A stretch of 64,000 nt of DNA, from NCBI GenBank assembly GCA_027559495.1, contig JAMXSV010000004.1:1911001-1975000 (forward strand). The letters are read 5' to 3'. Positions 44,137-56,500 of the stretch are shown one piece after another. The notes below the pieces were generated by a model that was given only the letters and a program-made list of their open reading frames with translations, had not been told where the DNA came from and searched no databases. Source of the stretch: Aurifilum marmelostoma (lineage: Eukaryota > Ascomycota > Sordariomycetes > Diaporthales > Cryphonectriaceae). The translations under genes were made by a program, and so were the position numbers. Position 1 is the stretch's first letter; each line of letters opens with the position of its first letter.

Positions 44137-45587
44137 GGTTCTCGTATGGGCAATGTTTCAACGAGGAAGATGTGATAGAGGATGAAGGATATGAAGATGG
44201 ACGCTCAAGGCTGCGACAGGTACATATATATATCTGTGTATGTATCTGCGCATGTGTGCGTGCGTGCGTGCATGTTTGTGTATGTTTGTGGTTTCCATGT
44301 GGAAGAAGAGCAAAATTAGGAAGGCAAACAAGACCTGATTGCTCATGGTCCCTGCACCTGAAGACCACCTCGCATCCACTAGAAGGTTCTCATCATGCTG
44401 GAGGCCTACCAGCTGCCACCCCCCTCATGTCGCACCTATGGCGAAGGTGCCCATGGCAACACTTTGAATCTTCTAATTTGGAGGATCATCACTGGATGAA
44501 TGCTGTACGTCACAGTTCAAAACATCCCGCAGTTCCAAGACAAACGAGGGCCTCCTGCAGACCGGTAAGCCACCCAGCTCGCATGTGTGCCATACAGCTG
44601 ATGCAGAGGAAGGCATCAAACATGTCACCTGCTTGGGCTAGGAAGAGATGTTTCAGAAGAGGGGACGCAGTGCACTGCTGGTGGGAACCCTCCCACAGGT
44701 GGGAGTGACGCCAGAGGATTGAACAGAACCTAAGCACTTATTGAGAGCGTGTGCCAGTGTCCACAGTGAAGGCTCAATAGCCTCGATTCAAGCTGTTGGC
44801 ATTGTCCAGCCTTCTCCCTTTTGGTCATCCTCATCTCGACGAGGTGCCCAAGTATGGACATAGTGAGCACAAACGACAAGAATAGAACAATGATAATTGT
44901 GTACTGTTGATGATATTAGCAATGTCCAATATTGCTTAGTCCATAATTGCTTCACTGTTGCTGTGGGGTTGCTGTCTCTGGACCTTGAATCCAGGATGGA
45001 TGATCTGAGCAGGGCAATTGATCATCTTGATTTGTCTCCAGAGTGTTGAAAACCTGTGGGGAATTCCTCCCGAGACCTTGATGACCCATCAAGCCAAGTC
45101 AAGGCTCAGAGTTGGGTCATCTCAAGATCAAATCCAAGCATGTAAATAAGTGTCACAGTGGCAGGAAAGAAGACGAGTGTCTTTCTCAGGCAATGGTCAC
45201 AGCAGTGATTGGTTAGGGGGTGTGGAGTATTGTTTAAGTAACATGCAGTGTCCCCCACGGGAGCCACGGGAGGTACTGTAGGGCGAGGGGCCCAGCACCA
45301 ACTTTGCGGCAGGCAGAAAAAAAAGTGCCCAAGCTGCCGGGATGTCTAAATTTCGGTTGCTTGTGAAGGCGCGCGCCATGAAGACCTGCCCAGCACCTCT
45401 CAGACCTGTGATGTGCTGAGTCCACTTGACAAGAAGCAGCAACAGCTCTTGTTCTGCACTTACAGAGAGCTGCATGCCCGATTGAGGTGCTCTCTAGGGT
45501 GCACATCCTATTCCATTGCAACCTCGACAATCCCTTACTGCCGTTTCTCTCCGTTCTCCCACCCCAACCGCGAAGACAACCACCACA
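44137..45587. promoter_or_regulatory. Divergent intergenic region, 1.45 kb
   Basis: Includes a CA/TG-rich microsatellite (44222-44290) and a CpG-poor stretch (44700-45200). An ORF of 178 codons (plus 44172-44708) is low-complexity and rejected. No gene seen. Confidence 0.55.
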
Positions 45588-45910
45588 ATGGCCGCCACCT
45601 TTCGCACACGGCCGTGGCTGACGGTCTCGGCACGATCGACACTCTCGCCCTCCTTCTCGTCGCCCTCCCTCCTCGCAGCACGAGGCCTCGTGGCAAACCT
45701 GGAGCAGACAAGACAATATGCTGCTGCCACCCGCAGGAGGATCGACCCTCGGTTCCGGAACGCGATGCAGCATACCAAGCATTCTCAGCTCAAGCAGGAG
45801 GCCACATCCTCGCTCATGTCTGATATGATAGACGACAAGAATTACATTGAGACCTCCGAGATGGCAGTTCTGGCGCCCAGTATGTAACGCATCCACAGCA
45901 TCGATCTGTG

Positions 45911-45953
<43 letters not shown>

Positions 45954-46699
45954 ACACTGTATTAAGAACTCTCTTCCTTGTGTCTCTAGGAACTGTCGTC
46001 GCACTCCCTCTTTCCAGAGCCCCCAGAGAACCCAAGAAGTTCTTCCGATACTACTGGGAGATTCTCAAGACCCGCTTCGCCGACCGTGCCCAGATCCTCC
46101 AGCAGACCGTCGCCCTCAAGGAGAAGTTCCTGTCGCGCGCAAAGTTCCGAGCCGAGCGCAAGGGCGTTGTCGAAGCCGCCCTGGCCCTACACGCCGAGAT
46201 GTCGCAGAACCTGGCCATGGGAGGTCCCGTGGGCCGCGCCAACCTGGCCAAGATCTGCGTGCCCAAGCTGCACCGGTCGCTGGTGGCCGCCATCGAGTCC
46301 CGCCCGAAAGGAAGAAGCTACAGGTGGGAGAGGCTGGCGACGACGGGCAGGCCGCGCATCATGGACCACAAGTGGACCGAGGTGGACGTGGGCATGCCCA
46401 TGTCCTTCAGGCAGGCCGTGGTGCGCATCAAGAGCAAGCAGAAGCTGACGGAGCTGGATGCGAGGGGAAAGGAGGTCGGCAGCAGGGTGCAGGACCTGCT
46501 CGAGTACCTGGTCATATGGCGCACCGTGGACAAGAAGCGCCTGACGCAGGGAGACTGGCAGGTCTACGGCACGCTGAAGGAGACCACGCTGGAGGAGCTG
46601 GAGAAGGAGACGGCGATGATGAAGTCCATGGGCGACACGCGGGCGGCGACCAAGCTGCTGGAGAGACAGGCCCAGCTGGATGCCAAAAAGGGAGTTTGA
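45588..46699 (+). CDS. Mitochondrial large-subunit ribosomal protein mL45 (MBA1/Tim44-like)
   Basis: Exons 45588-45879 and 45990-46699 give 333 residues. A presequence (MAATFRTRPWLTVSARST) is followed by RRRIDPRFRNAMQHTKHSQL and SLMSDMIDDKNYIETSEMAV. The Tim44-like part follows: PREPKKFFRYYWEILKTRFADR, FRAERKGVVEAALALHAEM, CVPKLHRSLVAAIESRPKG, and then DLLEYLVIWRTVDKKRLTQGDWQVYG. In fungi this is mL45, the Mba1-related component that holds the mitoribosome at the inner membrane near the tunnel exit. The intron contains a (TA)n(TG)n microsatellite (45910-45952). Confidence 0.75.
45910..45952 (+). repeat. (TA)n(TG)n microsatellite within the mL45 intron
   Basis: About 10 TA units followed by about 12 TG units, between the donor at 45880 and the acceptor at 45989. 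Confidence 0.95.
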
Positions 46700-47014
46700 A
46701 CGTGATGAGCATGATAATTGTATAACCAGGTACCCATCAAGATATCCTTCCTACATGGGAAGCAGGACAATACTTGGAGAGATGGCAAAACTCTCCCCGT
46801 GTACATGTAATATCATGACCAAGAAGGAAAAGAGAGAAAAAAGACCAACAACCACTCTTCCCCTCCTCTGTCTAGGAATCATCCTTCTTGTATCACCGTA
46901 ACCCAGACCTCCCAACCTACGACCATCTTCTTGCATCCTCTCTACTTGACCCACTCATCCAGCCCCACCCGACGACATCCCACCTCGCGGTGCCGTCCGT
47001 ATTCGCACCAATTT
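46700..47014. other. Intergenic between convergent genes
   Basis: 315 bases between the mL45 and symporter stops; nothing recognised. Confidence 0.8.
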
Positions 47015-49567
47015 CTAGAAGAACTTGCCAGTCTGCTTGGACGTAGCCATAGTCTCGTCACGGACGATATCCACCCTCTCGCCGATGGAGTCACCATCCT
47101 CGTGCTGCTGTGGGCGGTTCAGCGCATCGAATCGATGCCCCGTCTTCTTGGCCCACAGGTACTGGAAGCCGATACGCACGGCACAGGCAGCCAGACCAAA
47201 CAGCAGCCCTCCCACAGGAGCAGCGACAAAGGCCCCAAAGGCGCCCCAGTCGCCCTCGTACAGCCCAGCCTCGAGCAGGATGAGGCTGGCCCCCTGCTGG
47301 GCGTCGCCGTAGTAGATGGTGCCGAAGATGAAAACGCACAGGATCCCGCCGAGCCCGCCGACGACAACCTCGAACCCGCGCCACCAGTACAGCTTTTCGG
47401 ACAGGCCGAGGCAGAGGACGGGGATGGTAGAAGCGGAGAGGAGGTCGGAGATGAGGTAGATCTGGAGGATGGAGGGGGCTTTGAGGGCGATGACCACGGT
47501 GGGCACGATGATGCAGATGACGGCGGCGCGGATGATCCAGATGTTGAGCCGGTTGCGGAAGAGGTCGTTGGCGGCGGACGAGACCATGGCGCTCTGGAGG
47601 GAGTCGAACGAGGCGGTGGACAGGGAGACGGCCATGACGAGCACGATGCCCACGACCCACGACGGGAGCTGTTCCAGGAGCAGGAAAAAGGCCACGCTGC
47701 CGTCCTGCGCAGGGTCGCCGGGCCACGCGCCCGACCACGCCGCGATGCAGCCCGTCATGCCGACCAGGACCAAGATGATCAGCACCACGACGCACGCGAT
47801 GCTCACCCCGATCCAGAGGTCCCGGTCCGTCTTGGAGGCAAAGGTGCGCAGCCAGAAGTTGGACAGGAAGAAGTCGTTGGTCAGGATCGCCACGGGGAAG
47901 ATGTACAGGAGCTGCCAGCCGAGGAGGTTGGGCTGGGTGAGGCCGGACGAGTCGATCAGGGACGGGTCGATGTGCGTGCGGGCGCCGATGGTGATGGTCG
48001 CGATGACGATGAGCCCGATCACCATGACGCCTTGGATGTTGTCGGTTGTGAAGGAGATGCGGAAACCACCGAGGGCTGCTGAACGTAAGCGAGGAAGAAG
48101 ACAGGGGGGCGCCCAACAGACAGAGAGACGTATGTGTGTGTGTGGGTGTATATTTGCGAATGTCGAAGGCAACTTACACGTATACACAGTCGTCACCACG
48201 CATTCCACGATGAGGATGGGCAGTGGATCCAGCCCCGTGAGGGCATTCACAGCCTGGCCGATGGCAGACAGCTCAGAGACCATGTACAAGAACATGGTGA
48301 CCAGCGTCAGGAAACTCAACCAGAGCGCTGTCGCGACTCCATATCGCTGGCGTGTCCACTCGGTCAGGACAAACCCCTCAGGACACTTTCTGCGGATGAT
48401 GGGGCCCAGCGCGGCGAAGATCAACAAGGGGAGGGCCGAGGTGAGCGCATAGACAAGCACACCCTGTACTCCGGCGATGGTACCTAGCTGCGGGTAAGAG
48501 AACAAGATGCCCGAGCCGAGGCCTTGAGATGGGGTCAGTACGCACGACGACGGGAGCAAGAAGAGGGAATGGGAAGGGGGAAGGGGAGGGAGGGGCTGGG
48601 GGAAGAAAGGGGTTGATCGGAGCGGCAGCACGTTTCCCACGCAAGCATTATCTTGATCGAGTAATCACGGTACAATCTCAGCTTCATCTCCACAAGAGCC
48701 CCTCCAAAGCAGGATGCCTTTCGCCGACAGATGTCGCGAGGTCAAGAGGATCCTGCAGGAGGAGGAACAATTGCTTCGAATCCGCGCCCGTAGTGAGCCG
48801 CAGTCTCCGTCCTCCCGGGGTCAGGTCGGGGCCATCAAATAAGAACCTCGGTGGGAGTCCCATCGAGGTTCCACCCTCAGAACCGTGTTCCCTGACCCAA
48901 GAGGACAGGACAAGACTGTAGATAATGGATACGAACCTCTGATCAGTTGCGCAACTCAAGCCAAGCATTCCGCCTCTCGTATCGCGTTTCGCTTCGCTTT
49001 TCGGGTGTCATGCTTTTGGTTTCCCTGTCTGCTACCGCTCTGGACATTTCTTTTGAAGGGCGTGAGCGCAGTATTGTCTTGCGTATCTCACTCACCAGAG
49101 GCGATGAAGTTCAGGGCAATCGGAAGTGCTGATGTTTTTTTGAACCAATCAGCAAAAACGAGACCTACGCACGGGAAAGGGTGGGGGGGGGGGGAGAAGA
49201 CAATAGGAGGAGATGATTGCTGGAGGAGGAGCCAAGAAGGGGAGGGGGGAGGCGTTCTTCTCTCGTCACTTGGGAAGAAGAAGAAGAACAAGAAAAGGTT
49301 TGGCCTTCAGCGAGCAGATCATCTCCTCCCATGCGTCCAATTGTCCTGACCAGTCCGAGTTCTGTTTCCAGAGAGGAACTCTCCTTTAGAGTCCTTGCGA
49401 TATTTCCATGCCAGCGCCGTGCCCAAAATTCTGTTCCCGAATGAAATCAGCCTCCATATCATGACCTCCGACGCCTTCGGAACACTTTCTCGAGATCCCA
49501 CATACAGAAAGGCACCGTATGTCAGGTAGACGATGGCGTTGGACGCCTGAAAAGAAGGTTGACCCAT
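47015..49567 (-). CDS. Sodium:solute symporter family (urea/polyamine-type) transporter
   Basis: Exons 49506-49567, 49351-49430, 49096-49164, 48178-48522 and 47015-48075 give 538 residues. Many-helix SSS transporter, related to Dur3-type urea/polyamine uptake systems. Helix 1 is assembled from the first two exons: NAIVYLTYGAFLILGTALAW, then KYRKDSKGEFLSGNRTRTGL. The third exon (VFADWFKKTSALPIALNF) joins IASGLGSGILFSYPQLGT. FILTEW-like EGFVLTEWTRQRYG, SLGGFRISFTTDNIQGVM, LTNDFFLSNFWLRTFASKTD, and AVSLSTASFDSLQSAMVSS follow. The fourth exon's acceptor is a tandem CAGCAG (48076-48081), so Ala may be included or skipped. The 573-nt third intron is unusually long. Confidence 0.82.
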
Positions 49568-50374
49568 TCTTGTGAACCGAACAGCCTGTTGGAATACGCG
49601 GTTTTCTTTGCTGTAAAAGAAATATAAGGATCAAAGCACACGTTGTAGTCAAAGGATACACAGAATGTCAGCCGTCTCCGTGTGGTTCTCATATGAAAAT
49701 CACAATTTGCGTGGAACACCGTTCCTTGTTACCTGATGAAAAACCTTCGCTCAATTTGATAATGGCGTGGTAGGCGGACTGAATCATCCGTCGGAGCATA
49801 TCGGGGGGGGGGGGGGAGGAGTGGGGGCCCACACTAGCGCTACAAATTTCATTGGTACTGTACTTGGGGGGACAGGGTAGTGAGGAGGAGGCGCATATTA
49901 CTGCGTAGCGTTACTGTAGAGGGGGCGGGCTAGATAGAGGCTGCGCGCTGGTGCTGGTATCTTTTCAGAGGGGTGCAGTAAGAACAGATAGATCTATTGT
50001 TGCTTGTGCAGGTGGCGGCGGCAGGATGTAGCCATGTATGCCCAGGAGCAGGCCACATTGTTCCGATCAAGATTGGGCTGTATCTGGCACGAGCAACAAC
50101 AGCCTTAGCTGTCAAGGAATATGTGTCTTGCTTATTTGTCCACTCGAGCCTGTCTGCTATACTAAGTGAATGGATTCCAGCCCACGACAGTGATGTCTTG
50201 GGGCACATTTGACTCCTTAGTCTGCCATTGTGGTGGCCTGGATGAGGCTATGTATTTGTCCAAGGGGATCTATGAAGTTCACAATCTTGTGACATGTAGT
50301 TCCTCATCATCTTGCGCAAATAGAGGTTGAGCCTCCTAGCCTTGTCCACCTGACCAACTGCAGGGCTCTCTTCA

Positions 50375-50416
<42 letters not shown>

Positions 50417-50506
50417 GGCCAGACTAGTTATTCCTATTCACAGGAGACAACCCCTTAATAGTACATGAGCACCAGCCCATAGAGAAGAGTCGGGCACGGT
50501 CAGGTT
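49568..50506. other. Intergenic with poly-G and TG tracts
   Basis: No gene seen. A G14 run lies at 49803-49816 and a TG microsatellite at 50378-50416. Confidence 0.65.
50378..50416. repeat. TG dinucleotide microsatellite
   Basis: About 19 GT units in non-coding DNA. Confidence 0.95.
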
Positions 50507-51441
50507 TTAATTAGCCCAGTTGACGCTCTTCCCGTCCTTGCTCTTCAGCTGGCCCTCCTTTGCGCCCTCGGGCTCGGGAGAATCGACATGGTCGGCCTCC
50601 CTCGCATTATTTGTAGCCCATATCCTCTCGATGCATAGGTCAAACGGCCCCGCTATACGATCTGTCAGGCCGATGCCCACGGTTCGCACCTTTTGCCGGA
50701 GCATCTCGGTCTGCGGCTCCACGACAAAGCCGTGATTCGTACGCACAAAGTCGTTGAACCTGATCAGCACCGTCTCCCACTCTCCAGGACGTTTGCTGAA
50801 CAGCCGGTGTTGGTGTAGGTCTGTCGGCACAAGAGATTCCGTCTGGATGTTGACAAGGTAACTCCTCCCGTCCGACTTGATCCGGAGCGCCAGGAAGGCG
50901 TACGGGTCGATATCCCACACACTCCTGCCAAAGATGGTCGGCGGCCTGTCGAGAGTCCTCCACGCTGCGTATCCCGACCTCTCCACATCTGGCCTGTTCT
51001 TCGGGAGCTGCGTGGATATCGAGCCGTGGAACCGAGCGTGCCCGTTCGGGTTCTCGGAGGGGTTCGGGGCGAGGTAGGGGGACGAGGACGAGGACGAGGT
51101 CGTCGGCTCTCCTGAGGGTGATCTTGGTCTGGCTGGTATCCAGTCCAGCTGTGCCTTGGAGAAGCCGCCCATGTCTGCATCGGAAAAGACCCTGCATGTG
51201 TCCATGGACTCTCTGTTGTGGAACGAATATAGCTCGCGGGGGCCTGAGGGACCCTTTACGCCCTCGAGGGTCAATGCTGGAGGAGGGCCGGCCCCTGGTC
51301 AGCAGCTAACAGCTAACCGAAAGCTCCTACAACAGACGCCTGGCGTTCTTTGGGGAGTTACTGACCTATCTGCGAGAGCCTCTTGAATTCGTCCACGCTC
51401 CGGCCCCAGAAGCCCTTTGCCAGGCAAGCCGTGGCCCTCAT
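50507..51441 (-). CDS. CIA30 / NDUFAF1-like complex I assembly factor
   Basis: Exons 51366-51441 and 50507-51294 give 287 residues. Helps assemble the membrane arm of mitochondrial complex I. Start MRATACLAKGFWGRSVDEF followed by KRLSQI is the basic mitochondrial N-terminus. Then GVKGPSGPRELYSFHNRESM, TCRVFSDADMGGFSKAQLDW, GHARFHGSIST, GYAAWRTLDR and FGRSVWDIDPYAFLALRIKS. PGEWETVLIRFNDFVRTNHG and RQKVRTVGIGLTDRIAGPFDL close the galactose-binding-like beta-sandwich. C-terminal SVNWAN. The intron (51295-51365) has a GTCAGT donor and a CCAG acceptor. Presence of complex I fits a mould, not baker's yeast. Confidence 0.9.
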
Positions 51442-53537
51442 TGTTTGGGACTGGTGGCTCAGACGGGGCAACACCGGAAGGCTCTTGATTCGTCGAGAGA
51501 GATTGGGTATATGCGCCTTTGTGCAGACGGGCAACCACAGCGTCAATTGAATCGAGGCCGTCTTCGTCTTTGGAGATTGAACATGAGAACAGGGCTCGTC
51601 ACACCGTTGTTGTAGATTTTGGCGAAAAGAGGGCACAAGGCGCGGATCCTCCTCCGTAGTCGCTCGTTGCGTTCCAATAAAAGAACGTCATGCAACAAGG
51701 GCACCGCCGGGGGGTCGAGTAAAGCACTGCTGTGACCCACACAGGAGCTTCTCATAGTACATAGTACAGGGGTGTGGTGCAGCGGCAGACAGTGGGGCTG
51801 GGGGGGGAGCTTCAGGGCCTTGGGTGGTCTGTGCACAAAGCCTTGTCCGACGACATATCAACTAGATTATGCTGCTAAAGGACAGCTTCAGCCTTGAGAC
51901 TGATGCTGCATCCCACCACTCCCATCTCTGTGCAAAAAAAGAAGAGGAAGCCCACTCTGCTAATGATCACAGTTTAGATATGAAAGAATGAAGAAAATCA
52001 TCTCCCAAGGTTCAGGTCTACAAAGGGATGCTGAATATTCAGAGTGATTGGTGCATCCCTGCTTCTCAAGTGAGAGAGCCGAGCGATGGTATCAGTTCAA
52101 GGCCTGTCGTGGCTCTGAATGATGCCATCCTCAACAGTGACTTTTGTTTCTGTTCTGTCCAGTCTAAGATGCTGGTGTGTTGGGGAAATCAAGTGGAACA
52201 CTGTCAATGGCAAGGCTGGGCAGGTGCCCCCAGAGTCAGGGGAGAAAAGTTCTTGCTTTCAATGAGATCAACCCTGCCTTGGCACCATAGAAACATCCTA
52301 GGGCACCATGCACTTGCCTTTTTTCTCTTCTCTCACTTCAGGGGTTGGTGTATCGAAGAGTAGCAGAGGCAATGGCAGCCCCAGCCTTCCCTGCCAGTGC
52401 TGCTCCTGGACTCAACACCAAAGCAGAGGAGGAGCTGCTGCTTTGCATGCCTGAAGTCCCTTGCTCCATAAAGAAGATGGAAGTGGAATGCCATGTTGGT
52501 CACTGGTCCATATCTCCTACATCACCATGATAGTAGTGCTTCATGAGTGAGTAGGCCTCAAAAGTCTATCAAAAATCACAGAATATCCGAAGCATAGACT
52601 TCAATAGGTATTCCATGGCTGGGAGAAGAGCATCAATTGTGAGATACCTGTACTCTTGACCTTGCAGACTATTGAGAACTCTCTGTGGCTTGCCTACTAG
52701 GAAGGAAAGGGTAGGCAGGGAGGAGAGAAGGGGGGAGGGGGGAACACCAGGGAGGGCAGATTGGGTCTGCAGTGTGCACACCGAGAAGGAGCTATTTCTG
52801 GTAAAGGAACTGAATAGCTTCGCACCTGCTTGGGCCTGCCTCTCTGGCCTGCTGCCTGAGGCTGGGAAGGACAGGAGGACCACAAGCTGCACTGTGTTCA
52901 ATACAAGGGACAATTTCTGACACCAGGGCCTGAGGACCTGCAAGCTGTCATCTGCCCAGTGCGAAATATCAGGTGATTTTCAATCAGGTTCCTGCCTTCT
53001 CTGCTGGCATATCCTACCCCCAGACGCGCTTGCTGATCAAAGACGCGTCCTGGGTGGTGAATATTTATCTTGAGCTTCCCCTCCTGTCCCCGCCCACCCC
53101 CAAAACTTTTCCCTCTCAAAACAAATCCTCCTCCCAAACGCGCACACTTTTTCCCGATCCCACCCACCCATCATCAAGTCTCTTCACTTAGTCGTTCCAG
53201 AAGCAAGGTTGTCAGTTGACAAGATATCCAAGGGTGACCTGATCTCTCTCTGATCTGGTCATACCCGTGTTGAGCACGTCTCAGCTCGTCTCCTCATCGT
53301 CGACCTCCCCTTCTCCTTTGAATACTTCCCCCAGAAACACCAAGTTCCCAGCAGACCAACCCTCAACAGACAGCATCCTCTTATCACCGCCCATTCTTAA
53401 CTACCTGTTGTCCGTTGTCTCTGCTGTGCAACGTTCTGTTTCCATTCCGACCCCCAGCCTCCTGTGATCCCACGATTCCCCATCTCTGGGGCCATCACTC
53501 TTCGCCTTCGCAATACCCATCACTGCCTCGTGTCAAG
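51442..53537. promoter_or_regulatory. Intergenic, 2.1 kb, divergent CIA30 / RRM gene
   Basis: No supported gene. A CpG-poor part (52000-52560) holds two short ORFs (52028-52363 and 52345-52530 plus) without domains. The CT-rich 53100-53537 is the 5' leader of the RRM gene. Confidence 0.5.
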
Positions 53538-56500
53538 ATGGCCTACAACAACAAGGGCAACAACGCCTACGAGTTCTCTCCTGAGCAAGAGCGCTTCCAT
53601 CGTCAAAAGCGTCCTGCTCGCGCTCCCCCCGGCGACGGCGACTGCGCCGACGATACTGGCGAGATGTCCTATGGGAAGCAGGGTAAGTATTCCTCCTCAC
53701 CCCCCCCCCCCCTTGCACTATTTACATTTGACGTATTCACTTCGTCTCTTGTGCTTTTCTACATGCCTTGCGTACCGCGTATCGCATCCCGCAACACCCG
53801 AGGATCCTCTCTCTCTTTCGAACCCAAGTTTCTGTGCCTCTTGACTTTTCTTTTCTTTCCTTCCACCACCTTATTTTTTTTTTTTTTTTTTTTTTTGGGA
53901 GACACAACGCTGACGGGCATTCAACAGGTGCCAAAGTCAACCGCACCGAGATCATGAAGACCACTGTGCCCAAGTACACTCCCCCCCCATGCCCGTCGGC
54001 CAAACGCAGCTGGCAAATCCACCGCCTTCGGTCTTCGTGGCGAGATCGACCCTACGTCGCCCAGTTCTGTCAACTACGACGACAGCGGTGATGGTTTTCC
54101 TTCGCCCATTGAGCCTTTGAAGGGCCGCCGTTCTCAGCGTTCCATCAATGCTGGAAACACGGATCGTCTGGATATCTGCCTGCCCGATGAGAAGCATCCG
54201 CTGCGTGAGTCATCATCCAACCTCAGTGCACGACACCAGATCAATGGTGTTGATGCCCAGAATCTCTACCCTCCTACGGCCTGTGTCTTCGTTGCCAAGT
54301 AAGTACTCTCCCGCTCTCTCTGTGTCCCGCCCCCTGACCCAGTCCCCGTCTGCCCTGGTCTTTAGAACTTCTATGGCTCTTGACCTCGTCGTGGGCGCCT
54401 CTGCCTTGAAAGCCTGGCGTGGCACGCCTGGCTTGGTCGGGACTCCCTCCTCTCTACCTTGGCAGTTTTACTAACATCATTGACCAGCCTTTGTGAGCCC
54501 AAGGATGATGTCGCCCTCGAGGCAGCCATCTACCGCGAGTTCACCAAGTATGGCAAGTGTTGGGTCAAGATTCGTCGCGACCCCCACAATATGCCATTTG
54601 CCTTTGTTCAGTACACCACTGACGAGGAAGCTGTAGAGGCTCTTGAGAAGGGCCGCGGCGCCCTCATTCACGGTCGACCCTGTCGTACCGAGAGAACCAA
54701 GGCCAATCGTACCTATGTCGTTCAGAAGAAGGATTGCGGCCCCATCACCGTCGACGAGGCAGAGAAGATTCTGCTTCCCTTTGGTTCACTGGCCAGGTGC
54801 GATCTCCTCGATGAGAAGCAGCGTGAGGACCTCAAGTTTCCGCCGACGGTCCTGGTCGAGTTCGAGATGTTTGATGCCACTCGTGATCTCCACGCGGTTC
54901 GTACTTGTCCTTATCTTCCCTGTCCGTCTCTGCAATGCCTATACATGTCTTGAGCGATGATTGCGATCCCCGCACAATCGACAAACACAACCCCCCCCCC
55001 TCCCCGGCCCGTCCGGTTTCCTCACCTGTTTTTCCTGTGGAGGAGCAATGCACTAATCTACCGTTCCGAAGGCCTTTCGTCATCATGCCGTCTACAATGT
55101 CGCCATTTTTGACTACAAGAAGAAGTCCACCGCGGCCATGCGCGCCAGAAATGATGAGAATTTCCTCTTCCACTGTGAGCGCGACCGCCGCTCCATCTTT
55201 GTTGGAGATCTGCCTGTCACCGCCGACGCCCAGGAGTTGGAGGAGATGTTCTCCGAGGCTGGCGAAATCCTGGACATCACCATCGTCCAGAAGCCTATCA
55301 ACGTTCTTGCCCACTCGAAAGGTCTGCCTGGTCCCATGAAGACCATGGCCTTCATTGAATTTTGTCATCCGGACATGCCCGAGTTTGCCATCGCCCGATT
55401 TGACGGCACTGCTTACAAGGGCGGTCTCCTGCGCGTCGAGCGCAAGAACATCAAGAACCGCGGTCCTACGCCACAGAGCAGTCGCTCGCAGCTGACGACG
55501 CCCGCAGGCAAGGCTTCTCTGGAAAACATCGGCCAACTCAAGATGCCGGGTCGGACGTCCGTCGAGCACCATTTCCAACCGCTCAAGTCGCGACCTGCTC
55601 ATCGCCCGGACGATGTCCCCTCAGAGGAGGAGCCACCTATTTTGCCAAAGTATCCAGGTTTTGAGGCTGCTGTCCGCAAGCATCTGGGAGAGCAGGCCCT
55701 TGAGGACATCCGAGCCCGCCAATATCGCACCCTTGGGGAGAAGGACAATTCCGACCCTGCTGCCCGCAAGCACCTGGGGGAGCACGCCGTCGACCGTCAT
55801 CCTTCTCTCATGAACAAGAATGACTACCTCCGCCATGTCGCTGGCCATGTCGCCTCTGACTCAGTCATCGTCAACCCTGTCTTCATACCTCCTGGTTCCA
55901 CCTCAACCGGTTCTGCTTCTCATGGTCTCACCGGACCTTATATCGCTACTACTGCTGGGAGTTCTAGTCCTGATGGTTTCATTACTGCTGAAGGCACTTT
56001 TCAGCCTTTTTTGAGACCTCTTCCTAGTTCATCTCCTGCTCCTACTGATACTCAAACCCCTCGACCGGGCTTCACTAACCAGGACTCTCCATTTCCTGGT
56101 GACTACAGTCCTGACAGCCCTCTTCCGGGTGGTACTACCCCTGGTCCCTACAGCCCTGATAGCCCTCATCTGGGCGATTCTACTCCTGGTCCTTATGGCC
56201 CTGATAGCACTCGTCCGGGTGGTTCTACTCCTGGTTCCTACGGCCCTGCTAGCACTCGTCCGGACTTTATTGATCCAGATTTCGGTCTTGCTGATTCATA
56301 CAGTCCTGCTAGCATCCGCCCGGATATTACCCCTCCTGGTCCCTATCATCCTACCGGTCCTCTTCCAGGCTTCGCTGGTCAAGGTACTACTGCTCCTGGT
56401 CCATATCATCTTACTGGTACTCGTCCAGGCTTCGCTGGCCAGCGTAACGTTCCCGGTTCCTACCAACCTGCCGGCCCTCCTCCGGGTTTTGCTGGCCTGG

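Noticed and set aside
44172..44708. 178-codon plus ORF
   Set aside because: Built on a CA/TG microsatellite, with Cys/Val/His-rich nonsense.
52028..52530. Two overlapping plus ORFs between CIA30 and the RRM gene
   Set aside because: A join through a possible acceptor near 52341 can be drawn, but there is no domain and no clear donor.
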